Source: Flavobacteriales bacterium (GTDB lineage: Bacteria > Bacteroidota > Bacteroidia > UBA10329). Taken from it: a stretch of DNA of 53,007 nt. This document shows positions 27,414-34,900 of the stretch, piece by piece (within the stretch, counting starts at the first letter, position 1; each line of letters starts with the position of its first letter). A program made the translations under genes and the position numbers. The DNA is taken from NCBI GenBank assembly GCA_021739695.1, contig JAIPBM010000031.1:1-53007 (forward strand), given 5' to 3'. Below the pieces are notes generated by a model that did not search any database, had not been told where the DNA came from, and was given only the letters and a program-made list of their open reading frames with translations.

Positions 27414-29063
27414 ATGAAAACCATTACTTCCTTTTTCTTCCTGATCATCATCATAGGTGAAATTCACTTCGTGAAATCACAGACGGTTGGGACGCTTTTA
27501 AACTCGGCAGATTCCTACAATGGCTACACGCTCTTTGCCCCTATGGGCTCAAAGTTCACCTATCTGATTAATAATTGTGGAGAGCAGATACAAAGCTGGG
27601 AAAGCACGGTAAAACCTGGTCTCTCCGCATATTTGCTGGAAGACGGAAGTCTTCTTCGCGCAGCAAACCGGAGTAACTCAACATTTACTTCGGGTGGTAG
27701 TGGCGGTGGCGTGCAGCTTTTTGATTGGGACGGAAATCTGCAATGGGATTATCAAGTTTCAAGTTCATCGGAATGTCAACATCATGATATTGAATATCTA
27801 CCTAACGGAAATGTCCTTCTGATCGTTTGGGAAAGTAAATCGAATGCTGAAGCCATTCAGTCTGGTCGAAATCCAAATTCGGTTCCAAGTACGTTTTGGC
27901 CCGATAAGATCATTGAAGTGGAACCTTCTGGAATGAATGGTGGAACGATTGTTTGGGAATGGCACGCATGGGATCACGCCATTCAGGAATTCGACAATTC
28001 GAAAGACAATTACGGTGTAGTAGCCGATCATCCTGAACTCATCAATATCAATTATCCTTCAACATCATCAAGTGATTGGCTGCATATCAATTCGGTAGAT
28101 TACAATCCCGCATTGGATCAGATCGTTCTCAGCTCACACAACACCAACGAACTATGGGTAATTGACCATAGTACTACCACTTCGGAGGCCGCATCTCACA
28201 CCGGTGGAACGTACGGAAAAGGAGGCGATCTTCTTTACCGTTGGGGCAATCCATTGGCTTATGGTCGAGGAACTCAAGCAGATAAAAAATTCTTTGGGCA
28301 GCACGATGCTCATTGGATTACCGAAGGAAGTGATGCAGGAAAATTGATGATCTACAACAATGGTGCAAATCGCATTCCTGGAGTTTCATACTCTTCTGTG
28401 GATGTGATAGCTCCGCCTGTTGATGCGAACGGAAATTACGCGGAACCTTCAAGCGGTGAGTCTTTTCTTCCAAGCGCTCAGGACTGGATCTACGGTTCAT
28501 CTTCTAACACAGATTTCTTCTCTTCAAATATCTCTGGCGCGCATCGATTACCGAACGAGAACACGCTGATCTGCGAAGGAAGCAGCGGACACTTTTTTGA
28601 AATAAACCCAAATGGAAATGTCGTTTGGGAATATCAAAACCCTGTAGCAAACACGGGTCCTGTATCACAAGGAACGGTGATCAGCAATGCAACTGTATTC
28701 AGATGCACACGCTACGGAGCTGATTACAGTGCATTTGCAGGAAAAGACATGACGCCAGGAGCTGTAATTGAACTCAATTCCAACATCAGTTGTGATCTAT
28801 ACGGAACCAATACCGATGTGGCCGCGCAAGAACAGACTCAATTTCAGGTCATTCCGAATCCTGCATCAGACATTATTTCCATCACAAACCTGAAACCTGG
28901 AAGTTATCTGACTGTGTTCGACTCGTACGGCAGACTGATTCTGCAACGAGCAGACTTGAATAATTTGGAAAGTATCAATGTGTCATATTGGCCTTCGGGC
29001 GTTTATCACCTGTCGGTTCAAACTGGAAATTCGCAATCAGTGACTAAATTGATTGTGAACTAA
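27414..29063 (+). CDS. Arylsulfotransferase-like T9SS type A protein
   Basis: A protein of about 549 aa with signal peptide KTITSFFFLIIIIGEIHFVK; this supports the ATG at 27414 rather than the upstream TTG. The body resembles the Arylsulfotran_2 (ASST) propeller: QHHDIEYLPNGNVLLIVWES, SDWLHINSVDYNPALDQIVL and GQHDAHW with conserved His residues. ASST enzymes move sulfate from aryl sulfates to phenols. The C-terminus (FQVIPNPASDIISI ... GVYHLSVQTGN ... KLIVN) is a type A T9SS sorting tail, so the protein is exported to the surface or medium. Catalytic activity has to be inferred from the fold. Confidence 0.85.
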   Translation: MKTITSFFFLIIIIGEIHFVKSQTVGTLLNSADSYNGYTLFAPMGSKFTYLINNCGEQIQSWESTVKPGLSAYLLEDGSLLRAANRSNSTFTSGGSGGGVQLFDWDGNLQWDYQVSSSSECQHHDIEYLPNGNVLLIVWESKSNAEAIQSGRNPNSVPSTFWPDKIIEVEPSGMNGGTIVWEWHAWDHAIQEFDNSKDNYGVVADHPELININYPSTSSSDWLHINSVDYNPALDQIVLSSHNTNELWVIDHSTTTSEAASHTGGTYGKGGDLLYRWGNPLAYGRGTQADKKFFGQHDAHWITEGSDAGKLMIYNNGANRIPGVSYSSVDVIAPPVDANGNYAEPSSGESFLPSAQDWIYGSSSNTDFFSSNISGAHRLPNENTLICEGSSGHFFEINPNGNVVWEYQNPVANTGPVSQGTVISNATVFRCTRYGADYSAFAGKDMTPGAVIELNSNISCDLYGTNTDVAAQEQTQFQVIPNPASDIISITNLKPGSYLTVFDSYGRLILQRADLNNLESINVSYWPSGVYHLSVQTGNSQSVTKLIVN

Positions 29064-29065
29064 CA

Positions 29066-29512
29066 TTAGTTCGTTGCCAAAATTCTACGGTGATAATTTA
29101 TCTGCCCAAGATGATAGCTGGTGTGTGTGAGTAAATGAAGCAAGAACATTTCTGTGCTCATTCCTTGCTTGAAAACATCAATCGGGAATGGCTTTTTCAG
29201 TTCCGCAAGATTCAAGTTGGAAAGCGTTGTTCGCACGGCAAGCTTCGCCTTTTCGAGTTCAGAAATCAGCTGTTCTGCAGGAACATCCTTCGAAGAAAAC
29301 TCCAACTCGCGCTGACGCACATAACCTGAGCTTCCGAGTGTTGCTCCAATAAAATGTTGGAGGTTTCCTGCCACATGCAAGGCTAGATTTCCGGCAGAAT
29401 TAGAGATTCCTTCCGAAGTTTTCCAAAGAATTGATTCGTCCTTGTAAAGGCCGATTTCCTCTTGCATTTTGGAAAGGTCTCTGATCAGCAGTTCCGCTAG
29501 CGAATCAAGCAT
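29066..29512 (-). CDS. DinB-superfamily protein
   Basis: This protein of about 148 aa is a four-helix bundle. Residues near NLALHVAGNLQHFIG and HLLTHTSYHLGQINYHR give the three metal-binding His positions of the DinB/YfiT fold. Family members include thiol-S-transferases and damage-inducible proteins; the particular activity is unclear. A longer start at 29533 would overlap the cyclophilin gene. The ATG at 29512, directly after the cyclophilin stop (TAACATG), is more natural and indicates co-transcription. Confidence 0.85.
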   Translation of the reverse strand: MLDSLAELLIRDLSKMQEEIGLYKDESILWKTSEGISNSAGNLALHVAGNLQHFIGATLGSSGYVRQRELEFSSKDVPAEQLISELEKAKLAVRTTLSNLNLAELKKPFPIDVFKQGMSTEMFLLHLLTHTSYHLGQINYHRRILATN

Positions 29513-29513
29513 G

Positions 29514-30017
29514 TTAGAGTTCTCCGCAGTCATCGATCATGATCGGTGCCGATGTAGCGCCAGAACGAGAACCATACGTTTCTATCTTATCCACTACCTC
29601 CATTCCTTCAATAACGCTACCGAAAACCACATGCGCGCCATCCAACCAAGGACAATCTACCGTAGTGATGAAAAACTGCGAACCGTTCGTATTTCTTCCT
29701 GCATTGGCCATGCTCAATAGACCTTTGCCCTGATGTTTCAATTCGAAATTCTCATCGGCAAACTTCTCTCCGTAAATCGACTTCCCTCCTGTTCCATTAT
29801 GGTTGGTGAAATCTCCTCCTTGAAGCATGAACTGAGGAATAACGCGGTGAAACGAACTTCCTTTATATCCGAATCCTTTTTCGCCTGTGCACAAGGCACG
29901 GAAATTTTCGGCTGTTTTCGGCACCACATCAGCACGCAGTTCAAATACAATTCTGCCAGCAGGTTGCTGATTGATACTCACATCAAAAAATACCTTTGGA
30001 TTCTTCATTTCGTTCAT
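29514..30017 (-). CDS. Cyclophilin-type peptidyl-prolyl isomerase
   Basis: This 167-aa protein carries the canonical cyclophilin core: [20 protein letters not shown], then [57 protein letters not shown] and [12 protein letters not shown]. The catalytic Arg and the active-site Phe, Gln and Trp positions are retained. No signal peptide is visible, so it is cytoplasmic. It accelerates proline isomerisation during folding. It is the first gene of a pair with DinB. Confidence 0.95.
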   Translation of the reverse strand: MNEMKNPKVFFDVSINQQPAGRIVFELRADVVPKTAENFRALCTGEKGFGYKGSSFHRVIPQFMLQGGDFTNHNGTGGKSIYGEKFADENFELKHQGKGLLSMANAGRNTNGSQFFITTVDCPWLDGAHVVFGSVIEGMEVVDKIETYGSRSGATSAPIMIDDCGEL

Positions 30018-30077
30018 TTCTTCAGATTATCAGCGGCCAAAAATAGAATCAAATCACAGAATAATCCAATCTCATTT

Positions 30078-30851
30078 CTAGTCTGGTTCTACACTGCCAG
30101 ATCCATCAATGGCTGCGGTGACTTCGGGTTCTCCTCTGTAGCGAATATCTCCCATACCAGTCAGTTTTGCATCGAGCTTGTGTGAAGCGAAAACCCGAAT
30201 GTCTCCCGAACCTTCAAGCACCGCAGTGCACTGAATAGATTCAAGTGTAAAGGCATTCAAGTCGCCCGAACCAATTACAGAGGCAAGTAATTCAGATGTA
30301 CGTCCTTTCAGGTCAATATCACCACTTCCTCTAAGATCAGCAACAATTTTCGCAGCTTTTAGATTCAGATCAATGTCGCCACTTCCGTCCAATTCAATCT
30401 TAGCCTGATTCAGTACTTCAAAAGCTCCTATAGATTGAACATCACCACTACCATCTAAGCTGACAATCAGGTCTTGGATTCCTACAAACGTCCCAACTTG
30501 GATATCGCCAGAACCTGATAGTCCGATACTTTCAATCTTGGGAACCACAATTCTTACGGTCAATTCGTAATTCAGATATGAGCCCGGTTCCAAACTCAAA
30601 TAAAGAATGCCGTCCAACACATTCATTTTTAGCTTTTCCGCAATGTTTTCTTGGGCTAGAACCTCTACTTTCTGAACTGCTCCTTGTTCAATTTCCAGAT
30701 CGAAAGATCCATCCAATTGTACTCCGCGGATGGTTTCAAAAACCACTTCCTTCTCAACTACCGGACCTTTGCCTGTAATAAACGTGCAAGCGCTTAACGC
30801 GCTGAGCAACAGCGTGGCGATGATTGTTCTAAACATGTCAAATGATTTCAT
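30078..30851 (-). CDS. Head-GIN (DUF2807) lipoprotein
   Basis: A protein of about 257 aa with a lipobox (LLSALSACTF). The mature part begins with a GIN motif-like region and runs into repeated GSGDIQV, DGSGDVQSI, DGSGDIDLNL and RGSGDIDLKG units. These form the DUF2807 right-handed beta-helix, with one conserved GSGD turn per rung. These proteins are envelope-attached and frequent in Bacteroidota; function is unknown. A GTG at 30866 would extend the frame; the ATG at 30851 gives a compact lipoprotein signal peptide. Confidence 0.9.
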   Translation of the reverse strand: MKSFDMFRTIIATLLLSALSACTFITGKGPVVEKEVVFETIRGVQLDGSFDLEIEQGAVQKVEVLAQENIAEKLKMNVLDGILYLSLEPGSYLNYELTVRIVVPKIESIGLSGSGDIQVGTFVGIQDLIVSLDGSGDVQSIGAFEVLNQAKIELDGSGDIDLNLKAAKIVADLRGSGDIDLKGRTSELLASVIGSGDLNAFTLESIQCTAVLEGSGDIRVFASHKLDAKLTGMGDIRYRGEPEVTAAIDGSGSVEPD

Positions 30852-31020
30852 CTTGTTGATTTTCACCCAAGTTCTAAAATTATATCCATCTAACCTTGAA
30901 AAGCTTGCACAAGAAGCGCAATACTAAGTTTGACAAACCGTAATAAGAACCATTGGCCTTATTGTTGCGGTTACAGAGATTCAGATATCACTTATTTTAG
31001 CAGAAATTAAAACCGTCACT

Positions 31021-31584
31021 ATGAAATATTTTCTCACAGCACTTTTAGCCGTTTCAATGGCATTGCCAACACAAGCTCAACTATCCATCAATGGGGTCAC
31101 ACTACCTGCAAGTATCAAAGCAGGAAGCGTTAATGTCAACCTCAATGGCGGTGGAATTAGAAAGAAGGTATTCTTCAAACTATATGTCGGTGGCCTTTAT
31201 CTGAGCGATAAATCTTCTGACGCTTCAGCCATCGTAAATGCAGACAAACCAATGGCGGTTAAACTGCAAATAACTTCAGGAATGATAAGCAGTGAAAACA
31301 TGAGCGAAGCCATTCTGGAAGGTTTTGAAAACAGCACTGGAGGTAAAACGGAGCCTTTGAAAGCAAAGATCACGGAGTTCGTCAATACCTTTAAGAAGGA
31401 AGAAATTGTGGAAGGAAACGTGTTTGATATTGTTTACGTGCCTGGAAAAGGAGTTGAGTCTTACAAGAACGGTAAGCTGCAAGGAACCGTTGAAGGCCTC
31501 GATTTTAAGAAAGCATTGTTCGGAATCTGGTTAGGTGCAAAACCTGCGGATGAAGACCTTAAAACAGCCATGTTAGGCAAGTAA
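31021..31584 (+). CDS. Chalcone-isomerase-like secreted protein
   Basis: A 187-aa protein with signal peptide KYFLTALLAVSMALPTQAQ. The mature part (LSINGVTLPASI; RKKVFFKLYVGGLYLS; MISSENMSEAILEGFE; GVESYKNGKLQGTVEG; KKALFGIWLGAKPAD) matches bacterial chalcone-isomerase-like (Chalcone_3) proteins. Bacterial members are thought to bind lipids or fatty acids in the periplasm rather than isomerise chalcone. It is expressed divergently from the head-GIN gene. The next gene is lysA, about 60 bp downstream. Confidence 0.88.
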   Translation: MKYFLTALLAVSMALPTQAQLSINGVTLPASIKAGSVNVNLNGGGIRKKVFFKLYVGGLYLSDKSSDASAIVNADKPMAVKLQITSGMISSENMSEAILEGFENSTGGKTEPLKAKITEFVNTFKKEEIVEGNVFDIVYVPGKGVESYKNGKLQGTVEGLDFKKALFGIWLGAKPADEDLKTAMLGK

Positions 31585-31617
31585 ACCGAAATTTTCCAGT
31601 AGTACATTTCTTGCTAT

Positions 31618-31633
31618 GACCGAGTTATCGGTC
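31618..31633. promoter_or_regulatory. Palindrome in front of lysA
   Basis: GACCGA-GTTA-TCGGTC is a perfect 6-bp inverted repeat with a 4-base centre, ending 13 bases before the lysA start. It could be an operator or a weak hairpin in the leader. No regulator is identified. Confidence 0.3.
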
Positions 31634-31646
31634 GCAAAATCCACTT

Positions 31647-32870
31647 ATGAAACCAGAACAATTATTGAGTTTGACCGAGGAATTCGGAACCCCGTTGTTT
31701 GTATATGATGCCGACAAAATGGAATCACAATACAAGCGATTGATCAACGCTTTCTCGGGAATCCGTGTCAATGTTCAGTATGCCTGCAAAGCACTCAGCA
31801 ATCAAGCAGTACTTCAACATTTCAATGCCTTAGGTGCTGGTTTGGATACAGTCTCAATTGAGGAAGTGCAATTGGGACTTCGTGCTGGCTTTACTCCTGA
31901 CAGAATCATCTACACTCCTAACGGAGTAAGCTTTGAAGAGATCAAACAAGCAGTTTCGTTTGGCGTAAAAGTGAACATCGACAATCTGGTGATGCTCGAA
32001 AAATTCGGGAACGAATACGGTAGTTCCTATCCCGTTTGTGTTCGCATCAATCCACATATTGTGGCTGGAGGAAATCACAAGATCCAAGTTGGGCACATCG
32101 ATTCCAAGTTCGGTATTTCAATTCATCAAATGCGGCATTTGACACGCATCGTTGACGCTTACAAGTTGCATGTGAACGGATTGCACATGCACACTGGTAG
32201 CGACATTTTGGATGTTGGCGTATTCCTGAAAGGTTCTGAATTATTATTGGAAGCTGCATTGCATTTCAAAGAATTGGAATACGTAGATTTTGGAAGCGGT
32301 TTTAAAGTGGCTTACAAGCCAAGCGATGTTTCTACGAACATTGAAGAACTTGGCGAGCAACTTTCTGAACAGTTCAAAGAGTTTTGTAAAGAGTATGGAA
32401 GAGACCTCGAACTTGCCTTTGAACCAGGCAAATTTCTCGTAAGCGAATCAGGCACTTTTTTGTGTAAAGTGAACGTGATAAAGCAGACCACTGCGACCGT
32501 TTTTGCCGGTGTTGATACGGGTTTCAACCACTTTATCCGCCCGATGTTCTACGATTCATATCACCACATTACCAATGTCAGCAATCCCGATGGACCGGAA
32601 AGGATTTACACCGTAGTTGGCTACATCTGCGAAACGGATACGTTTGCTTGGGACCGAAAGATCAACGAAATAAACGAAGGCGACATTCTAGCGTTTCAAA
32701 ATGCAGGGGCGTACGTGTTTGCGATGAGCAGCAACTACAACTCGCGGTTGAAGCCTGCCGAAGTTTTACTTGTTGATGGTAAACCATATCTTGTATCTCG
32801 AAGACAGACGCTCGATGACCTTTTGGTCAATCAAGTAGATGTTGGCCATCTTTTTAAAAGTAAAAAATGA
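31647..32870 (+). CDS. Diaminopimelate decarboxylase
   Basis: This 407-aa PLP enzyme makes L-lysine from meso-diaminopimelate. The PLP lysine sits in VQYACKALSNQAVL. HMHTGSDI, DFGSGFKVAYKPSD and FEPGKFLVSESGTFLC are the expected conserved loops. The C-terminal active-site loop is present as GYICETDTFAWDR, with the DAP-binding CETD motif. The start MKPEQLLSLTEEFGTPLFVYD is typical for LysA. The downstream gene overlaps by ATGA. Confidence 0.95.
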   Translation: MKPEQLLSLTEEFGTPLFVYDADKMESQYKRLINAFSGIRVNVQYACKALSNQAVLQHFNALGAGLDTVSIEEVQLGLRAGFTPDRIIYTPNGVSFEEIKQAVSFGVKVNIDNLVMLEKFGNEYGSSYPVCVRINPHIVAGGNHKIQVGHIDSKFGISIHQMRHLTRIVDAYKLHVNGLHMHTGSDILDVGVFLKGSELLLEAALHFKELEYVDFGSGFKVAYKPSDVSTNIEELGEQLSEQFKEFCKEYGRDLELAFEPGKFLVSESGTFLCKVNVIKQTTATVFAGVDTGFNHFIRPMFYDSYHHITNVSNPDGPERIYTVVGYICETDTFAWDRKINEINEGDILAFQNAGAYVFAMSSNYNSRLKPAEVLLVDGKPYLVSRRQTLDDLLVNQVDVGHLFKSKK

Positions 32871-33379
32871 AAAACGCATTCCTTTTGTTATTCATATCCA
32901 TTTGGTCAAACGCATCATTTGCCCAAAACCTTACCGTGTTCAAAGACGCAGCGAATAAGTTTGAGATCGGAGTTCCTTCTGATTGGAAACGGGGAGTTCC
33001 TGGAAACAGCACGGTTGAATTTCTTGCTGTGAGACAAGGAACAAGTGAACTTGACGTGACACGTGAAATAATGAGCGTCAACATCCTTCATTGGACAGAA
33101 ACAGATCTAGATGCCGCCTTCAAAAAGTATCTTGAAGAGGTCGGGAAAAGTCAGGATTTCAAAATTCTGAAGGAATCTGACAGAACAATCGGAGGAAGGA
33201 AGTACAAATCACTTTTAGAATCGCATAAAAACACGGCCACCGGACTTGAAATGACGCATAGCGTGTTGTTCAGCAATGACAACGGAACCGTTTTGATCCT
33301 TACCATGGAAACAACGTCTGCGAATTATGACGAGTTCAAAAACCTGTTCTCGCGAATCGCATCGAGCTTGAAATTTTGA
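32867..33379 (+). CDS. Secreted PsbP/DUF1795-like protein
   Basis: A 170-aa protein with signal peptide KNAFLLLFISIWSNASFAQ. The mature region (FKDAANKFEIGVPSDWKRGV; LKFE-like ends; SVLFSNDNGTVLILTMETTS; FSRIASSLKF) resembles the beta/alpha fold of the PsbP-like and DUF1795 families. Small proteins of this shape are common in Bacteroidota and of unknown role. It overlaps lysA by 4 bp and a terminator lies about 55 bp downstream. Confidence 0.7.
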   Translation: MKNAFLLLFISIWSNASFAQNLTVFKDAANKFEIGVPSDWKRGVPGNSTVEFLAVRQGTSELDVTREIMSVNILHWTETDLDAAFKKYLEEVGKSQDFKILKESDRTIGGRKYKSLLESHKNTATGLEMTHSVLFSNDNGTVLILTMETTSANYDEFKNLFSRIASSLKF

Positions 33380-33435
33380 TTCGTGCCAATTAAAGGCACA
33401 AACCGATCATCTTCATTTCAAACTTTTTATAAACG

Positions 33436-33468
33436 AAAAAGCCTTCCGATTTGGAAGGCTTTTTTTTT
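33436..33468 (+). terminator. Intrinsic terminator after the lysA operon
   Basis: GCCTTCC and GGAAGGC form a stem with loop GATTT, flanked by A5 and T9. This is a symmetric, strong rho-independent terminator, possibly bidirectional. It lies directly next to the tRNA remnant, so it also marks the edge of the chromosomal half. Confidence 0.92.
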
Positions 33469-33471
33469 GAG

Positions 33472-33513
33472 TAGCGAGAGGGAGATTTGAACTCCCGACC
33501 TCAGGGTTATGAA
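33472..33513 (-). other. attL: 3' end of tRNA-Met(CAU)
   Basis: Read on the minus strand, the stretch contains an anticodon loop TTCATAA, the 3' anticodon strand CCCTG, a variable loop, and the T-arm GGGAG-TTCAAAT-CTCCC. The acceptor 3' strand TCTCGCT and discriminator A follow. This is the 3' half of an elongator tRNA-Met. Immediately beyond the anticodon loop (towards 33530) the tRNA sequence stops: the expected 5' anticodon strand CAGGG is replaced by an imperfect TAGGA, and no D-arm or acceptor strand follows. This is the signature of an integrated element whose attachment site lies in the tRNA; the reconstituted tRNA should be at the far junction outside the window. Confidence 0.85.
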
Positions 33514-33596
33514 TCCTAATTTATTGATATCATATGGATCCATGTGATTCAATAATCCCAGTTTGAAGGGGGATTGTGAAAAAATAAAGCCAGATG

Positions 33597-33637
33597 ATGT
33601 TGTACCAAATCGGGAAATGTTGTACCTATGTTGTACC
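33597..33637 (+). repeat. Three ATGTTGTACC direct repeats upstream of integrase
   Basis: Copies at 33597-33606, 33617-33626 and 33628-33637 are identical 10-mers on the same strand, spaced 20 and 11 bp start to start. They lie 15-56 bp before the integrase ATG (33653) and about 80 bp from the tRNA fragment. Their position suits arm-type sites for the integrase N-terminal domain, or an autoregulatory operator. Their presence argues for the short integrase start rather than the longer frame from 33563, which would make the repeats coding. Confidence 0.75.
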
Positions 33638-33652
33638 CAAACGATCCGCATC

Positions 33653-34864
33653 ATGGCATCAGTCAAAGCAGTACTCAGAAAGAAAGAGAGTAAAAAGGAT
33701 GGCACCTACCCGCTTGCAATCCGTATTACCAAAGATAGGAAAAGCTCATTCATCCACCTCGGATACCAACTTCGCCTCGATCAGTGGGATGAAGTCACCT
33801 GTCAAGTAAAGAAGCACACGAACGCAGCACGGCTCAATAACCTCATCGCGCACAAAGTAGCGGAGTTAAGTGGGCAAGCCATTGACGACCAAACGAAGCG
33901 TAAGCGAACAACCGCCAAGGCGATCAAAGAAACCGTTGAGGGAACAGGGAGGGGTTCATCCTTCTTCCGCTACGCAGAGGAAGACTACCTCAAGAACCTC
34001 CGAGACTTAGGGAGCTTCAACAGGTATGTTGCAGAGAAACCACGTATTGCCCATTTCAGAGAGTTCTTGGACGGGGCAGACATTGCCTTTCAAGACATCA
34101 CCATTCCACTCCTTCGGAGATTCAGCGCGTACCTCAAACGCACTCGGAACATTAAAGACCGAACGATCATCAATCATCTCATCATCATACGAACCATCTT
34201 CAATCAAGCAATTCAAGCTGGATTCGTAACTGCTGAACACTATCCGTTCGGTAAACACGGGATTCAAATCAAGTTCCCTGATTCAGTGAAAATCGGCCTC
34301 ACACCAGAAGAAGTACAACTGCTGGAAGAAGCCACCCTCCCTCCTATTCAAGACCACGCTCGGAACGTCTGGCTTATCTCTTTCTACTTCGCTGGTATGC
34401 GTGTGTCTGATGTCCTTCGCCTCAAATGGTCAGATTTCCAAGATGGCCGATTGTATTACAAGATGGGGAAGAATGATAAGGTGGGGTCATTCAAGGTATC
34501 ACCCAAAGCCCAACGAATACTTGATGCATACAGTGATGGGGAACACCTTCACAATCTCGTCTTTCCTGATCTGCAAGTCGTAAAGGACCTGAATGAGAAG
34601 TACATGGTTCAAAAGAAAACCTCCGAGGCAGTGAGTAGGCTCAACAAGCAACTCAAGAAAATCACTCCAGAGATTGGCATTGAAAAGAAGGTCAGCATGC
34701 ACATCGCCCGACACACCTTCGGCAATATCTCAGGGGATAAAATTCCCGTACAGATGCTTCAAAAACTGTATCGACACTCCAACATCACCACCACGGTGAA
34801 CTACCAATCGAACTTCATCTTCAAGGATACCGATGAAGCATTGGAGAAGGTGATCGGGGGATAA
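33653..34864 (+). CDS. Tyrosine integrase of the element
   Basis: A 403-aa tyrosine recombinase for site-specific integration and excision. The N-terminal arm-binding domain (SVKAVLRKKESKKDGTYPLA) is followed by a SAM-like core-binding domain. The catalytic domain has the first Arg in FAGMRVSDVLRLKW (R250), HIARH (H350, R353), YRHSNITTT (H375) and nucleophile Y384 in VNYQSN. All five key positions are present. The gene sits next to the tRNA-Met remnant and reads away from it, the usual layout of Bacteroidota genomic islands. The internal ATG at 33653 is preferred over the longer frame. Confidence 0.93.
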   Translation: MASVKAVLRKKESKKDGTYPLAIRITKDRKSSFIHLGYQLRLDQWDEVTCQVKKHTNAARLNNLIAHKVAELSGQAIDDQTKRKRTTAKAIKETVEGTGRGSSFFRYAEEDYLKNLRDLGSFNRYVAEKPRIAHFREFLDGADIAFQDITIPLLRRFSAYLKRTRNIKDRTIINHLIIIRTIFNQAIQAGFVTAEHYPFGKHGIQIKFPDSVKIGLTPEEVQLLEEATLPPIQDHARNVWLISFYFAGMRVSDVLRLKWSDFQDGRLYYKMGKNDKVGSFKVSPKAQRILDAYSDGEHLHNLVFPDLQVVKDLNEKYMVQKKTSEAVSRLNKQLKKITPEIGIEKKVSMHIARHTFGNISGDKIPVQMLQKLYRHSNITTTVNYQSNFIFKDTDEALEKVIGG

Positions 34865-34900
34865 TCCTTCCGCTTGTTTGTGCTCTTCTACGAGCGGGCT

